A stretch of DNA of 64,000 bases, taken from contig NC_135358.1 in assembly GCF_051622035.1 (NCBI RefSeq), positions 12,592,001 to 12,656,000 of the forward strand, read 5' to 3'. The position numbers and the translations under genes were made by a program. The stretch is from Arctopsyche grandis (lineage: Eukaryota > Arthropoda > Insecta > Trichoptera > Hydropsychidae). The notes beneath the pieces were generated by a model. It had not been told where the DNA came from. It made no database searches and worked only from the letters and a program-made list of their open reading frames with translations. Shown piece by piece: positions 14,601-27,744 of the stretch (the first letter of the stretch is position 1; each line of letters begins with the position of its first letter).

Positions 14601-17300
14601 TCTACTTTTCTCAGAATATTTTCAATGCTGATTTTAATCGTCTCGTCTTGGGTGTACATATTGTATTATAACATCCGTCCGAGATTATTACATGGGTGAC
14701 TTAACACTTTCGCGTATTACTCCACCCGCACACACACAACTCAATATTTATGATTGACATCGTGAAAAGACCGATGATATTCAATATGTACACGAGCGGC
14801 ATTGGATCAATTCCTAAAATTGTAATTATTTTTGTTGGAATTTCGACGGGTACTGGCGAGCGTATAAGGGTTAATTAACGCATTTCACATGTGGGGTTAT
14901 AATTACGTTCAACGAAAGTTATTACTTCGACGACCGTCTCACGCAAATGTCGAGCTCGACTTTCAGGTTTCAGACCTTCAACAGTTTAGTCTACGAGTAC
15001 GCATTTCGCAATGTGCATATTATGTGATTGATGATAAATGCTCCCCCGTGTGCAAGTAGTGCATGAAAAGTACTTTTGTCCCATGCTTTTTCTATGTATT
15101 TAGTGGGGCACTGGGTTTGTCAGTTGAAGAGTTTACGGTTCAAGTCCCAGTGGTGTCAGAAAGAGTTGTGTTTCTCTTGGAATTGGAACAGTGTTTGTCG
15201 TTCGATATTAACTCGACGCTATTAACAGTGAGTTCAAGTTCATCGAAATCATTTACTCATCAGATAAGTCGCTGTTACATATAAATTTATTTTTATGTTT
15301 ATTGTACATTTTTGTTTTTATATACCCATTAACCCAGTAAGTGATCGTTAAGAATCTTTATTGCATACTAGTTTTTAATGTGAGATGTTTTGAAACGTGT
15401 TCCTTTCTTTCGCGCTATTTTAATTATTCTTTAAACGTTCGTGTGCATTTTATTTATAAACATTTTTTTGTTATGTTGTGCAATTTGAAACTGCCAGGTG
15501 GCCGTTTCTCTACATTTTGAATGATTCGTGTGCCACACTTGTATCTTTCAAGTATCGGTGGAGGCTGGAGCGATCTTGAAATCGGACATTCGCCCTGATC
15601 AACAGTGTAAAAAAATGTATATTTATTCCATATTAGTCGTTGAGAGATAACTTTGCCGGTGTAGTAAAACTGGCTCACATTGCCGCACTAGTTCTGTTTT
15701 TTTTTCTCAACCCCGCCTTGTGGTGTTTCGGCCTCTAACAGAAGCATCGGTGAAGATCTGACATGCAAATTTGCAAAAAGTTGATCGATCGATCGCGGTC
15801 GATGGAATTCGCGATATTACAATATAATGGGTCAATCGGTTCTCGCAAGAAATTATATAAATAAGTACTTATGATATTTCATTCGTTATCTAATATTTGT
15901 TTTGATATTGTAATGAACAAACTTTGCATAAAATATACTCATCATTATCTAAGCGTTTGTTTCAATATGAAACATGAATAATTTATGTCTGAAATAAAAA
16001 AAAATTAGATTTTCGTGCTTTCGTGTTTACTAAACGTGTTGAAGTGTGAAATTTTTTGCAACCTGTTGCTTGTACTTTCTTTTAATTGTCATTGTATATA
16101 TGGGTATACGAATGAATCAATTTGGTACTAAAGTTTATTAAAATCTATTCATATTGTACACAATTGCTAGCTTTTAATTATTCCGTATTAAAAAGTAAAT
16201 ATTCATTTTTATACAATTATTGTTGTGTAAATCATTTTACAATGTATATCGAGTAATTCAATGCATATCCCAAATTTTATTTCGCTCTATATGTAAGATG
16301 GTTAATCAATCTTGAGATAAGACAAGCTTGGCGAATATTTTTGCACTCGCTTGTTTATGAACTGATAGTCGCACAAAAATATTATACAATCTTGATTGAG
16401 TGTGTGTAATAAAGCTCTTTCCGTTGAAATTGAAAATTTTCTCGTGAATCTTTCCGATTTTCCCTTTGGGTACGTTTGCCGTAGAGTATAATGAAAAAAG
16501 TTGGCCATAATCGCCCAAACAATATTCGACGCTACAAGAATTGTTCAACAACTTTGCTATACTTCTTTATCCAGAATCGGGGACGACTGGAGGGGGGGAA
16601 AGGGGACTTAAACGTTCAGATATTGATTTGTTAGCGCGAATTTATCGCCGAATTCAGCACACGAACCACCGCTCGTCCTCCGTACCGTAACTGTTAATAT
16701 ACATTTTTTGTATGTTAAGAGACTTTTTTCCTGGGCAAACATTATGGTCGTTTTAACAATCAGAGCCGACGACGACCGCTCTTTCTTCGGCCGGTGAGCG
16801 AACAATGGCCATGTGTATGTATTTGTTCATTGTTTTTTGAGGTACGTGCTTGGTTCGCGCATTAATCGACACGTGATTGTATGCAACACGTGTTTGCTTT
16901 CGGATCTTCTTGACTGTTGAAGCGGACGACGGCTTGTCGTTATTGTTAAAATGTAGCAAATTGCCCCGTTCGATGCTGCGGTGGTCTCCGCTGTCACAAA
17001 GGACCTGATTGGTTCCGCTGCTTATGCCCACCGACACAGCCTTAATTGTGCTCTAATGCCTTTTATGGCCCCGTAGATTTTCCGCATTTTTCCTATCGCT
17101 CGCCCCGCACACAATCTCGTTTCCGAGAGCGCTTTCTAATCGTTTTCCACGCGCGAAAGTCGTCCGCTTCGTTTATCATAACGGGATTATTATCTAATGT
17201 GCTCGCATATAATTGCACCTATCGATATATGTATTTGTGGTGAACTCCAGGCCCTAATGAATATTGGCTCCAATTTACGAAATACCCAGATTACATTAAT
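8667..17300. other. mostly AT-rich non-coding stretch
   Basis: No gene or clear mobile element was recognised. Visible features are a (CATA)n patch at about 9012-9032, a run of nine G at about 9279-9287, a repeated 17-base motif (atcccataagataaaat) at about 11,272-11,330, and a moderately GC-rich section around 16,560-17,180 with no convincing coding frame. Open frames are 94 codons or fewer and unlike known proteins. Confidence 0.5.
8754..8774. repeat. (TG)n microsatellite
   Basis: About ten uninterrupted TG units, followed by further TGTGTTTGTG-type sequence. Confidence 0.9.
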
Positions 17301-17304
17301 ACCA

Positions 17305-18350
17305 GGGCTGTCAAGTCGAAGTCGCGGAGTCGGAGCATTACAAGCCGAGTCGAAGTCGTAAAAAATCAACCGACGCTTACTCTTTTTTTACAAATAGTTT
17401 GTACTGTCTAGTAATTATTCAACGAAACAATCCACCTAATATAAAAAAAAAACTTCAATTACATTTACTTTACAATTCGATAATCGAACATATGTATGTA
17501 TGCAGCATTTTCAATACAAATTGAACACAAATGTAGGAAAACTTAGTTCTAAAAGACTTTAAGACTAAAGTTCTACCTCCGGCTTACGAATTCCGACCAA
17601 AACCTTATCAACTCTATGTTAGTACAAAAATAACACAAATATTAATTTTCAGCTAAATATGTTCAGGGCGTGGAAAGAATCGTTGTCACAACACTTTTGA
17701 CTTTTCTAAGAGGAAAAAAATCCCGCTTCCGGTTTATTATATTTAGTGATTATATTTAGTGATACTTGAATTTTTACGTGAAGAGCACACATGTTAAAGG
17801 GGTCGAAAAAAAATAGTGGAAGAAAAAATTTAACAAAAGTACACCCCACTTCTGGTTGACGGATGGTTACCAATGTTTATACATAACTTGGTAAAATTTT
17901 AGTTCAATAAGTTAAAGGATTTCTTAGAAAAACATAAAAACCTTGATTCTCTGAATTAAAAGTACTACTTTCGGCTTAGGAAAAAATATTGGGGTATAAT
18001 ATTAATAATTTCTATTACATGTAAGAAATTTTAGTCCGACTTGATGAGTGGTTTGGGAGATAATTTAATTCAAAAACTTAGAAAGAGGACACCCTATAAG
18101 GGAAGGTACCATTTCCGGTCAACTTAAAAAATTTAAAAAAAATTACGGTGTATCGCTAAAAATTTCAGTAACCAATACTAAGTTCCAGTTCGATAGGACG
18201 AACTGTGTTCAAAAAATTCCCAAAATCCTCAAAATACACTGACACACAATAAACATACAGACACTCAAACATAAACACAAACACATGTAATTTTTTTCTA
18301 GATCATGAAAACGTGATCAGTGGTTGATTCTGAGTTCGAATCAGTTAAAA
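17305..18350. repeat. dispersed repeat with internal ~140-bp units (copy 1)
   Basis: The left edge carries CAGGGCTGTCAAGTCGAAGTCG with GAGTCGGAG motifs, like the terminus of some hAT-type elements; no matching right terminus was found. From about 17,570 a degenerate motif (aagta-N-cttccggtt) recurs near 17,570, 17,722, 17,840, 17,965 and 18,105, each with similar neighbours (agttcaataagtt-like and cttagaaa-like). This implies a decayed tandem array with a period of roughly 120-150 bp. The part from about 18,050 to 18,350 is clearly homologous, in reverse orientation, to 55,415-55,730. The element class is unknown. Confidence 0.6.
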
Positions 18351-18572
18351 TATGCTTCTAACATCATTGCGGTTGAGCACAATATCTGCGACACAATACA
18401 GGCCGTTCATACCATTTCGTGGAAACGGCAAGCCGGCGTCGAAACGGGTGGCAAACAAATGGACTATGACTGTCATTTCTCATCCCACCATTGTTCATTA
18501 TATAATGTTGTTTTATGTTTTTTTCCATATTATTTTTGTAAAACTAATATTTTTAAAGAAATTTCTGCCAGC

Positions 18573-18655
18573 ACCGTAATCCCGGTATTCAGACTAGTTT
18601 CAGCACCGGGATTCACGGTACCAGAAAACACCGGGATCCCGGGATTGGAAGCCTT
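18573..18655. repeat. CCGGGATT-motif low-complexity patch
   Basis: CCGGTATTC, CCGGGATTC and CCGGGATCCCGGGATTGG variants recur within about 80 bases. The overlapping open frames of up to 139 codons on the + strand are random in character. This is probably a degraded simple repeat or a transposon tail. Confidence 0.5.
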
Positions 18656-18659
18656 AATA

Positions 18660-19864
18660 TGTATGAATTCTGTATGTATTGAATTGCCCAAATATATTTT
18701 AACATTTTTAATATATTTAACCCTTTCCAAATTCCACTTCTAAATACATTAATCTTATTAATTGCATGGATTATGTTGAGAACTCTCGAGGTATCCATCG
18801 TTTATAAATAACAGTCGTCATGCATCAATCGTTTTAATAAAGTATCTGCTATTATTTATTATAATATCGTTTAATGGGATAGTACATATTGGAAAACACG
18901 CTCGAGCATTATTATACACTTTTTCTAAATCAATTAAGCGAGAAGCACGTTAACTTCTAATATTTCGCGCTGATTTTATTGAAAAAGCTTCTAATGCGAT
19001 AATGCAGACTAAAAACGTGAATAGTTAATCTCGTAAATTTTGCACAGTTCCGTATATGGCAACACTTATGAAGCGGGGGTCTCCTTTCATAGACCGCTTT
19101 CAAGGATAAAATATTAACGCTCATTTATCTCAATCGTCACAATCGAATCCATTTCATTTTACGAGTCGCGTATTGAAAATCATCAGTGTTATCGCGGTCT
19201 GAACATGTTTGCGGTGAAATAGAAACTTTGGGTCGATGTTTCACAAAAACGGAATATGATACGCATCCGATAAGGTGAAAATACCCGGTATGGTTTGATA
19301 TACAAAACACAATAAAAACGATGTATAGTTTATGTCACGCGAACGACTTTCACGTGGATGCAAAACTAATGTTTTCAGGTGGGGCTATATAACCGCGTAC
19401 TAGCGCGTGCCACGCTCTCCATCAACCGCAGCACCGATTTGTTTTGCTTATACATAAAATGAAGAAAAAAAATAATAAAGAAAAATCACAGAAGGGCATT
19501 CAGCAAATGAGTCCAAAATTCACAGACAATTTCCTCATTCGAAACGTTGCCGTAGTCAGATTCACGCAATATATGTATGTAAAGGTTTTCCAAATGTGAC
19601 AAATAACTAAAATATGTATTGTATATACAATTCTAAATGTGGCGTCATTTCACAAAAACAACTTATTAAAATCATGAAAATGGATCCGTTACAAGATACG
19701 CGATTTTTGTAGTGCATTAATTCGTCCTACTGAACAAGCGATTTGAAATTTTGTGATAATTTATTTAACTATTTTTATGTACATATTCGCAATAAATCGT
19801 CTTTTTTGAGACTATTTGAAAAGTAAAGTTTATGTCAAAAAACCAGAAAGCATTCCAGATTTAA
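18660..19864. other. non-coding stretch
   Basis: AT-rich, with no recognisable gene, repeat or RNA. Confidence 0.5.
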
Positions 19865-20048
19865 AAAAAAGCCCCACACACACTCATCTCTAAAGGGCGG
19901 ATAGGAAGGAAACATGCTTTTCCAGAAATCAGGGCGTTTTGGGTCTATTTGCAAAGTTAAGAGTGCAAAAAAAATGGTTCTTCGTAAAATCGAACAAAGC
20001 ACAGCGAACAATTAACAATGAACGGCACGCTTCCGGTCCTACCTCTAC
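19865..20048 (+). repeat. dispersed repeat family X, copy 1
   Basis: About 160 bases, roughly 19,890-20,045, match 56,035-56,205 in reverse complement. Shared blocks include gcggatag, the gctttttccagaaat block, ctatttgcaaag and caatgaacggc. Their order is conserved with small indels. Nothing is encoded. The class (SINE, MITE or LINE piece) cannot be told from two copies. Confidence 0.65.
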
Positions 20049-20084
20049 AGTCATTTCCAAAAATATGTCTTACAAAATAATTAC

Positions 20085-20395
20085 AAATTATTTCTTTTGA
20101 AATCGTATTTAAAATTTGGAATAGTCTACCAAATCAATTAGTAACTTCTATTAACTTAAACCCCTTAAAAAATAAACTTCCGATCATAAATAAAATAAAA
20201 AACGATTTCCTATATATTAGTGGGTTTTTGTAATTCTTATTTTTCGGTTTATTTTTACTTTTCTGTAGTTTTTGTTGTATTTTATTTTGATTATTGTTTT
20301 TATCTTATATTTATTGATAAACTCATTGAGTCCATCGGGTATTCCTCTCCGAAAGTATTTTTTTTAAATAAATAAATATGTACATAACACTAAAT
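20085..20395 (+). mobile_element. 3' end fragment of a LINE (jockey/CR1-like)
   Basis: The translation includes IWNSLPNQLVTSINLNPLK, which resembles the extreme C-terminus of jockey-superfamily reverse transcriptases. An AT-rich tail follows, ending in aaataaataaat. The same coding end and the phrase gtgggtttttgta recur on the opposite strand at about 22,785-22,865, so two fragments of one LINE family lie about 2.5 kb apart in inverted orientation. Confidence 0.6.
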
Positions 20396-21580
20396 AAGAA
20401 ATTGGTTAGGTTTGTGAGAAAATCCTCAAGTAGACGACGCTCTATGGTAAAAACACTGAATAGTACGATACGGTAGGTAGATTCCAGCTATGATGTATAT
20501 TCATGTCATTGTAAATTCGTAGGATCTTATTATTTCGACAAGTTATCGACCACTGTCAAACCAACTACAAGGATAAAGTATCACCGAAAACACTCCAGGG
20601 ATGAGTTTTGCCAAGGATCGCGATGGCATAAATTAGGCGTGCTGGTTGTTTTTCGGATGCGCAAAAATATTTATAAAAAAACACGTTTCACTTACCCCTC
20701 TATGTATCTGCATCTTCAGTTTTGTGCAAAAGCAATTCACCATAACATCCGTAAAAAAAGTTTTATTTAAAAATAACATCAGAGCCGCCATTAGAAAGAT
20801 ATATGTTCTATTGATTGAAAATGTCATAAAAAAATGCGATGTTCCTTTCGTTGCATGCAATCGTAGCCATGATGGAAGGGAATTAGATTATGTACATATG
20901 TATTTTTCATCCTCAATTATAATCGGATGATACTTTCATAATGTGTATTATTTAAAAAAAATCTTAAAATCGCTTTCAAAAAATCCTATATAAATTCCAT
21001 AAGTAGGACATGTATGAATTTATTATGTGCGTTTTGTATAGTTACCCGTTTGTTGTATGATGTATACACATGTACGTATGAGTAAATACACCTTGCGCTA
21101 GAGTCAAGGTTCTCTCAATGTCGAGCATAAGAATTTTAAAAGGCTCTATTACACCGCTCTCGCATACAAATGTGACCGGTAAATACCGGCGCTGCTTTCG
21201 GTCTAATTGCGCACGAACGCATCCGCAGTTTGGGTTTTACAATTGCGACTCTATTCTCCGCAAATGTATGTATCTGTGACGTCGTGGGATTAAAGGGCAC
21301 GTTGCATAGTGACGTCGCGCAATGACACGCCTGCGATTTGATAAACGGCTGCTGGTTTAACGGGTGTCTTCACACGGGTAGCGTAACTGACGCTTTCACG
21401 GGTCGATCTCTATGCATTTTCTTCCTGATTAGATTCTGCTCGGTCGGTTTGATCTTCGTCACTGACGGTGCATTTTCTGGCGAGTTTTCGATTTTAAGGG
21501 TGGCTGCTTCGCCATGACGGACTCTTTTCAGTGCCGGTCGTGTCTCCTAGATTTAACTTGATTTTTTTTAATAGTACATA
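20396..21580. other. non-coding stretch
   Basis: AT-rich with a somewhat GC-richer part at about 21,170-21,530. No gene recognised. The two overlapping open frames at 20,633-20,930 on opposite strands look random. Confidence 0.45.
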
Positions 21581-21581
21581 T

Positions 21582-22070
21582 CAGCAGCATGGACTAGTGG
21601 TTAACATATCTTGCTATGGTCAGTGTGGTTATGAGTTCGAGTCACACTGCTTGCTGCTGACCAGACCTTGGTTTGTAACCAGGTTTCTTATCAGAGTTTG
21701 CCAATTTTTCTGATTTTCATTGAAAATCAGAAAAGCTTTCCCTATCCATTTCTCTCGCTAAATCTTGAGTTATTGTTATATCTCCGGATTCACCGGGTTT
21801 CTCTCCGTAGATGTCACTGTGGATGTTTATTGTATAAATTCGTATTGTTGTATAAAACTGTTCATTAATTGCATTATATTCGATGTTTATTGATCTTATT
21901 GTATACGATGTCTGACCATAGATGTCATGTATGGTTTCGAATTATGTAATGATTATGTATTAAATGTTTATAATTTCATAATGTCTGTAGTACACTCGTG
22001 GCATTGGAGAGATCTGTAATGACGAATGTACATTGATTGATGGAATAATAAAAAAATAATAATAAATACT
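21582..22070 (+). mobile_element. tRNA-derived SINE, copy A
   Basis: The head contains an A-box-like agtggttaacat and a B-box-like gagttcgagtcacactgc, spaced as in a tRNA-derived RNA polymerase III promoter. It then continues into a body (gaccagaccttgg, cttatcagagtttgccaa) shared with copies B and C and ends in an AATAATAAAT-rich tail. The copy is about 490 bp and not a functional tRNA, since there is no cloverleaf closing stem. It is the best-preserved tRNA-like head of the family on the + strand. Confidence 0.65.
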
Positions 22071-22489
22071 ACCTTAGTCATTTTTAAAGCAAAATCTTAA
22101 ATTAATTCAACACTTTCCGAAGTCGAATACATCTATCTAGATTATTATTTGGGATCAGTATGCTTCAGTTCGATGCGCCCCGTTCTCCCAACCCTGAGAC
22201 TCGTTTTCTCAACTTTTCGTTTGTTTGAACAGGAGTTTGTATAAAAATGGTTTTTATATACATGTATGTAATATCTTTAATATAAGAGACACATTGTGGT
22301 CATTCATAGATTTTAAGCTATTAAGACATTTAAAATATTTAAGTTTAAAAGTGAATTCTTACTTTATTTTTTCAATAGTTTATCTCGTAAAATAAGTATA
22401 TAACTATGTAAAACATTTTCGTATATGTACGTGTTTTGAATATATAGGTATACAAATTCTACGATGAAATACACCGAAACAGCTTGGAA
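22071..22489. other. non-coding stretch
   Basis: AT-rich with TATG/CATA patches; nothing recognised. Confidence 0.5.
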
Positions 22490-22865
22490 AATGAGTCTTG
22501 AGATGTTGCAAGTTGGTGGAACAAAGTAGACCCGCTCCAGTTGTGTCTATTCCTATTGTATGTAATTTATTTAGTTATTATACTTGGGAAACGTGGAAAA
22601 GCCGAGGGGAAACCCAAGGGGCTTGGGATAATGAAAAAAAAAACAAAAAATCAAAAAACAAAGAAAAGAAAATATTAACTACTCAAAATAGACGAAATTA
22701 AAATAAACAAGAGAAAATAAAAACGATAAACTTAACTTCAAACAAAAAAAAAACTACAAAAACCCATTATTATTTTTTTAAAAGGTTTAAAGGTTACTCG
22801 GAGTTACTAATTCATTGGATAGTCTATTCCAAACTTAAACCATTTAATTTATTTTGTCGATCTTT
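22490..22865 (-). mobile_element. 3' end fragment of a LINE, same family as 20,085-20,395
   Basis: Read on the - strand, 22,865-22,785 gives a WNRLSNELVT-like end followed by the gtgggtttttgta phrase and a long T-rich (A-rich on the + strand) 3' region. It matches the + strand fragment at 20,085-20,395. Only the last few tens of codons survive. Confidence 0.55.
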
Positions 22866-25800
22866 CGTAAGGAGACCACTTTCAGGTTCAAATTTCAGGT
22901 TGATTATTTTCCTATATACCTACTCTTTCTAATGAAGAGTTACTAGTCATATTATTCAAGGAAAAACCTAGTTTACAGATTGTAAGATTTTAGAATTTTT
23001 TATATACATAAATAGATATCCGTGAAATGACGAAGCATCATTTTATTGAAAAAATAATCTTCTTTCGACAAAAGACCCAATTAGTTACTCGGTAAATCGC
23101 TCGTAAGGTCGCTCATAGCATTGCCTGATATGATAATTATCGTAGCAAGCAAAGTACCGAGTGACTTATCGCTCGATAAATTGTCCGGTGGTCCGGTCCA
23201 GTCTTCTTTGCATTAATTTTACTCATATTTCGTTTAATTGTCGAGGTTCATTCATACATTTAATTTAAATATCCATTTAAAATGTATTCACAGACAATCA
23301 AAAATCTTTTATATTTCAGATTTTTAAGCTAAATATTCAGAAATGTAGATGATCAATCCTTTCATCTCCGCTCTCAATCATTTCAGGACACGAATCATCG
23401 TGCTATTTTTTGCAGGCAATGATAAAATAATGTAAGACTATTTTAAACTGCAGTGTCACCACTCAATTACAGTGTTCTAGAATTAATAAATCAATGGCTC
23501 TATATCTTTCTTCTATTTGCCTTTTCGCATGATTTGAAATTTGCTATCTTTGCAAAAACTGATTGGATAATCAAAAGTTTATTATGACGCAATGCGTACA
23601 TTTCCTAACTTGTTTACATTTCCAATAGAAAAGAGAAACACAAAGTTTCTACAAGAAATACAGTATTAACCAGTTATGTCTGCCTGGAATAAAACTCATT
23701 TGCCTTATTAATGTATATATGTATATATAAAGTATTATTTTTCAATTCACATTATAATACGAACTATTGATTTAAATTGTTCATTCAAATTAGCGCATGT
23801 ATTATTTGCGCGTCACCTTATCGAGTACTTCGATACACCATTACTGGCTTACGATGTGTCGACTCATTGTTTTCACAACTGGTCAGTTATTATACACACA
23901 CTTCTACGAGATTAATAATAAACAATAATGCTAGTTTTATTATTGCCGTCACGTTTTTCCTAGCCGAAGTAGATTTATGAGTTCGTAAATTAACAGCGAG
24001 CTTTAGACGCGAAATGGTTAATCGAAGAAGACTCGTTAATGTGTTTGCTAATCGAAATCCATTATACGCGTGTACCTCGCAAAGACATCTTGCGCATTTT
24101 GATTTTAACCACATGTCGTAGGTGTACATATGTTACTCAACTAATAAAATGTTACATCGATGAATTTTTAACTACAAAAAATTAACTCCCTTTAAGTATG
24201 GTTTTCCGTTTTTGCGGCCGGTTAAAAAGGATGTCATTGCTAATTATCCGGTTGTGCCGCGTATAATCGAGTAGATCCTCTTCCACCTTGTCGTGATCAA
24301 TTTTGTTTTTTTTTTGTTCTGTCCCTCATTATTTTTCGACGAGTTTTAATTGCCGATCGCTGACTTGCAATCATCATTACCATGCTAATGAATTACCGAT
24401 TCGAGCTTTGGCAATGCGTGTAAAAACATATTTTGCGATTTACCTACTACCTTACCGACCGCGCTCTTGAGCTTTTTACCGAGAGACTTGTACACGTATT
24501 GGTTGTTAGTTGATACAGATGTATATTACTGGTCTTGCTTAATTTTGTCTGTTAGTTATGTACATATTATCGTTCAATTCATTCTAATCTGATAAGCATA
24601 AATATTCAAAACCCTGCTTTCAATATATTCGTTAATGAATTTGATTATTTACTCTTATAAACAATTTTATCAATTTTCGGTACAGTAACAACGCATCTCC
24701 TACAACCTCATTTAGAAACAGCCATATAATCCACATAATGTCCGAATGGCTCAACAATTTGGTTTACTTCGCTTCTGTATCTTTTATGATCAACCCTTTT
24801 ACAGCACATTCTTCTCGGTGAATCTCTCAAAGTGTACTGCTGTCGAACTTTTTTATACCAACTTAATCAACTAAACCATTGGTAATGAAATAACATCAAT
24901 CATTTTTTTAATCTCGTACGTACACACACCATGTTTCAAATTTTCGCACATGATCGTCGTGGAAAAGTACACGCTTTTCTTAACATCTTTGGAATGTCTT
25001 GAAGATTGATCGCGGCGATATTCGCCGGGAAAAACGGACACGCATTATTTAAACTATCGAGATTTGCATATTTGTCCGCAATGCACGTGCGCGACAGACC
25101 CACCCCTCCATTTCATCTGACTTGCATGTATTCATCGCCATGTATCAACCGCCTAATAGTTATTTAAATGCGTACCTCCTTGGGTGTGTCGTTTCGCTAA
25201 GTCCATACAGTTCGAGTGATGAATTGTGCATACATTTGTCGGATCGGGTCCACCCTTTCACCTTAATCCTTTATATGTACATATTCTCGGCTAAAGCCCA
25301 GCTTAGCGTCCTAGGATTCCGGAGTGGTAATCCATGAATAATGCCGAAGGACACAATACTCTTACGTGATCGTTCGATTAGCTGCCTGCAAGGGTGTGGT
25401 CCTGCCTGATTGATGGATCGGTGTTCTTGGGTCGTAAGACCTGTTTCAGTAATAAAATTAAATACATTATTGGTGTATGGATAGGTATTTATAGTAAATT
25501 AAATGAACATGCTTTGTTTTGCTTTATTCCAATTTATTAAGAATACAAGTTTTAGATATAAAATTAAGAGAAAACAACATAATCCAACAGCTAAAATTTG
25601 CCCTGTAATGAATAATTTATCATTTGAAATATCATAAATGTAAAAATTCGGATAAAAATTTCGTCAACCCGAGAGCATAATTTAAAGAGCATACCTCTAT
25701 TATAATAAACAACCTCTTTTGGGTGTCAAGTCTTATATCAATTAATTTTCCCTGAGAAAAATCGGCACTTATCGGCATTACTAAGCCTCGACTGGTACAC

Positions 25801-26611
25801 ATTATCGCAATCGAAATGTTATGCATATGTAGTTCATTCGTCATATTATTGATAGTTTATTCTTCATCAGCTGAACACTAGTATTATGATTATGATACCA
25901 AAAATAATTTCGACCACAAAATATCGATCGTCAATAAAAATACATATGTTTGTATTATGTTACAATGCACTCGGCTCATAGGAAGTAAACCAGAAATCTT
26001 GGTTTTGATTTTTAAATCGCTGTATCCATTAAATTTCTGCATACAGACATACATAGAAATACATATATAAAACATAGACGGACAGATAAATTGCGCTCAA
26101 ATCGCCCGCACACATTGTATTTATATTTACAGATAAAATTCGGTCCATAGACCGAACGGTTAATTTTTAATTGCAATGTTTTTCAATTTGTGTTATTGTT
26201 TTCTGGATTTACGATATTTATTTGTTTCGACGTCGAGGGCGTTAGCTGGAGATTCGCTTGTCTTACGATGACAACCAGCAATTATTGGCAAGTCGCAGAT
26301 GAATCGTTGAAGTCTCCGAGCGTAATTTATAACTCGGACGCAAAACTCTCGGCATGAAGTAATAAACGAAATCGTGATCGGCGCAATTTTTTTCCACACC
26401 GAACAAACCGCGTCGAAATTTATTATATGTATTGCGAATAACTCAATTTATGGACTCATATAATAGAATCGCGTTTATTATTATTTTTATCGTTGAGAAT
26501 TTTACGACAGTGCACGCGCACCCACACGTCCGATTTGAATTCTTCCTAAAGCCCGATTGATACTCGCGGCATGATTTTTCACTCATTCGATCCAATGAAA
26601 ATGCGATGCGA

Positions 26612-26631
26612 TTTTCACCGATCGGTGAAAA
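26612..26631. repeat. 20-bp perfect palindrome
   Basis: TTTTCACCGATCGGTGAAAA is its own reverse complement. It could be a site for a dimeric transcription factor or chance; no gene is adjacent. Confidence 0.7.
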
Positions 26632-26711
26632 ATCTACCAGATCGTAATAGTGACTGTAAGCGAACTGGCGTTTGAAAAGTCATGAGCTGTCATTAAACCA
26701 TGTGCAATATG

Positions 26712-26742
26712 TTACACGCGTGTATATAATAAACGCGTGTAA
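26712..26742. repeat. 10-bp hairpin with ACGCGT in both arms
   Basis: Arms ttacacgcgt (26,712-26,721) and acgcgtgtaa (26,733-26,742) are separated by 11 nt; partial pairing continues outside (aatat on both sides). Confidence 0.65.
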
Positions 26743-27744
26743 TATTTAATTACAGTCTTCACACCGTCAGTTCTATTTTTCAGACTAGTGGAGGGGTCAT
26801 GAGGGTGACACTGATCAACAGATAAAGTAACATTACTTAAGTGTACGTATTGTGGGTATAAACACGCGAAACACGTTTCACTCATCTGACAATTCATATA
26901 AGTAGTAGTAGGAGAATGATTTTTAACGTGAAACTACGTCTATTCTATATTAGCGGTAGCCGCGACACGAAAACTGACAATTATTTTGCCTGGTGATTTA
27001 CAGTTAGTTTGCAGTGTTGCGTTAAAGATATGCGAAAAATATATAAAATTCCCGTAAACGACCGTAATAAACAAAACTTTTGTTAATTATATGTACATTC
27101 ACAAAACAAATGATGAGTCTGATTTCAACACAACGGATGAAACCTCTTTTATTTCGGTATTTTTTTACAAGGTTTATATTAGTTTTATTTAATTTGACGA
27201 TGATGTGGGCAAGGATTCTTGCAACCTATTTGTAATCCGTGCATACACAGATTTCCGATAATAATACCGTCAATCCTTCTATAAAGCGCTAATTCGTTTC
27301 AGTAAAAAGGCGTAAGAAATTTAAGAAAATAAATGAAGAAAAAATGTAAAATGGGGTAAAACATACGTAATTGTATCAAGTTTTCTTGCAATTTCATTAT
27401 TTTACTTTTCCCTTCCTATATTTCCCATATTCTTGTGGAAAAAATTTAGCACATGTTAGGATACAAAATGTACAATATTTTATCAAAAAATTGAGTGGAC
27501 TTCCCAAAAAAATTATTTTTAAAGACTGAGACGTTAGCCAGAATGATAGTTGCTTTGTTGTAATATTGTATCTGTTTACTTGATTACCATATCAATTAAT
27601 CAACATTCAGTACCTACATTACACTACATATGTGCATATGCCGCACCATGTGACTTAAATCTGTGTGTATTCGGTATTATTATTTTTTTTAATTTGGAAC
27701 AATTCGAGATAGTATGTCAGTGCTTTGCTGTATTACATATATAT

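Larger units (their letters stand above)
22866..27744. other. non-coding stretch with small palindromes
   Basis: No gene recognised; the longest open frame is 79 codons and random-looking. Visible items are an imperfect inverted pair around 23,090-23,180 (ttactcggta and taccgagtga) and two palindromes listed separately (26,612 and 26,712). Confidence 0.5.

Noticed and set aside
15103..15152. tRNA-like look of ggttcaagtcccagtggtg
   Set aside because: A B-box-like match without an A box at the right distance or an acceptor stem; not a tRNA and no SINE body follows.
18324..18743. 139-codon frame on the + strand
   Set aside because: It runs from the end of a repeat into the CCGGGATT low-complexity patch; composition is random.
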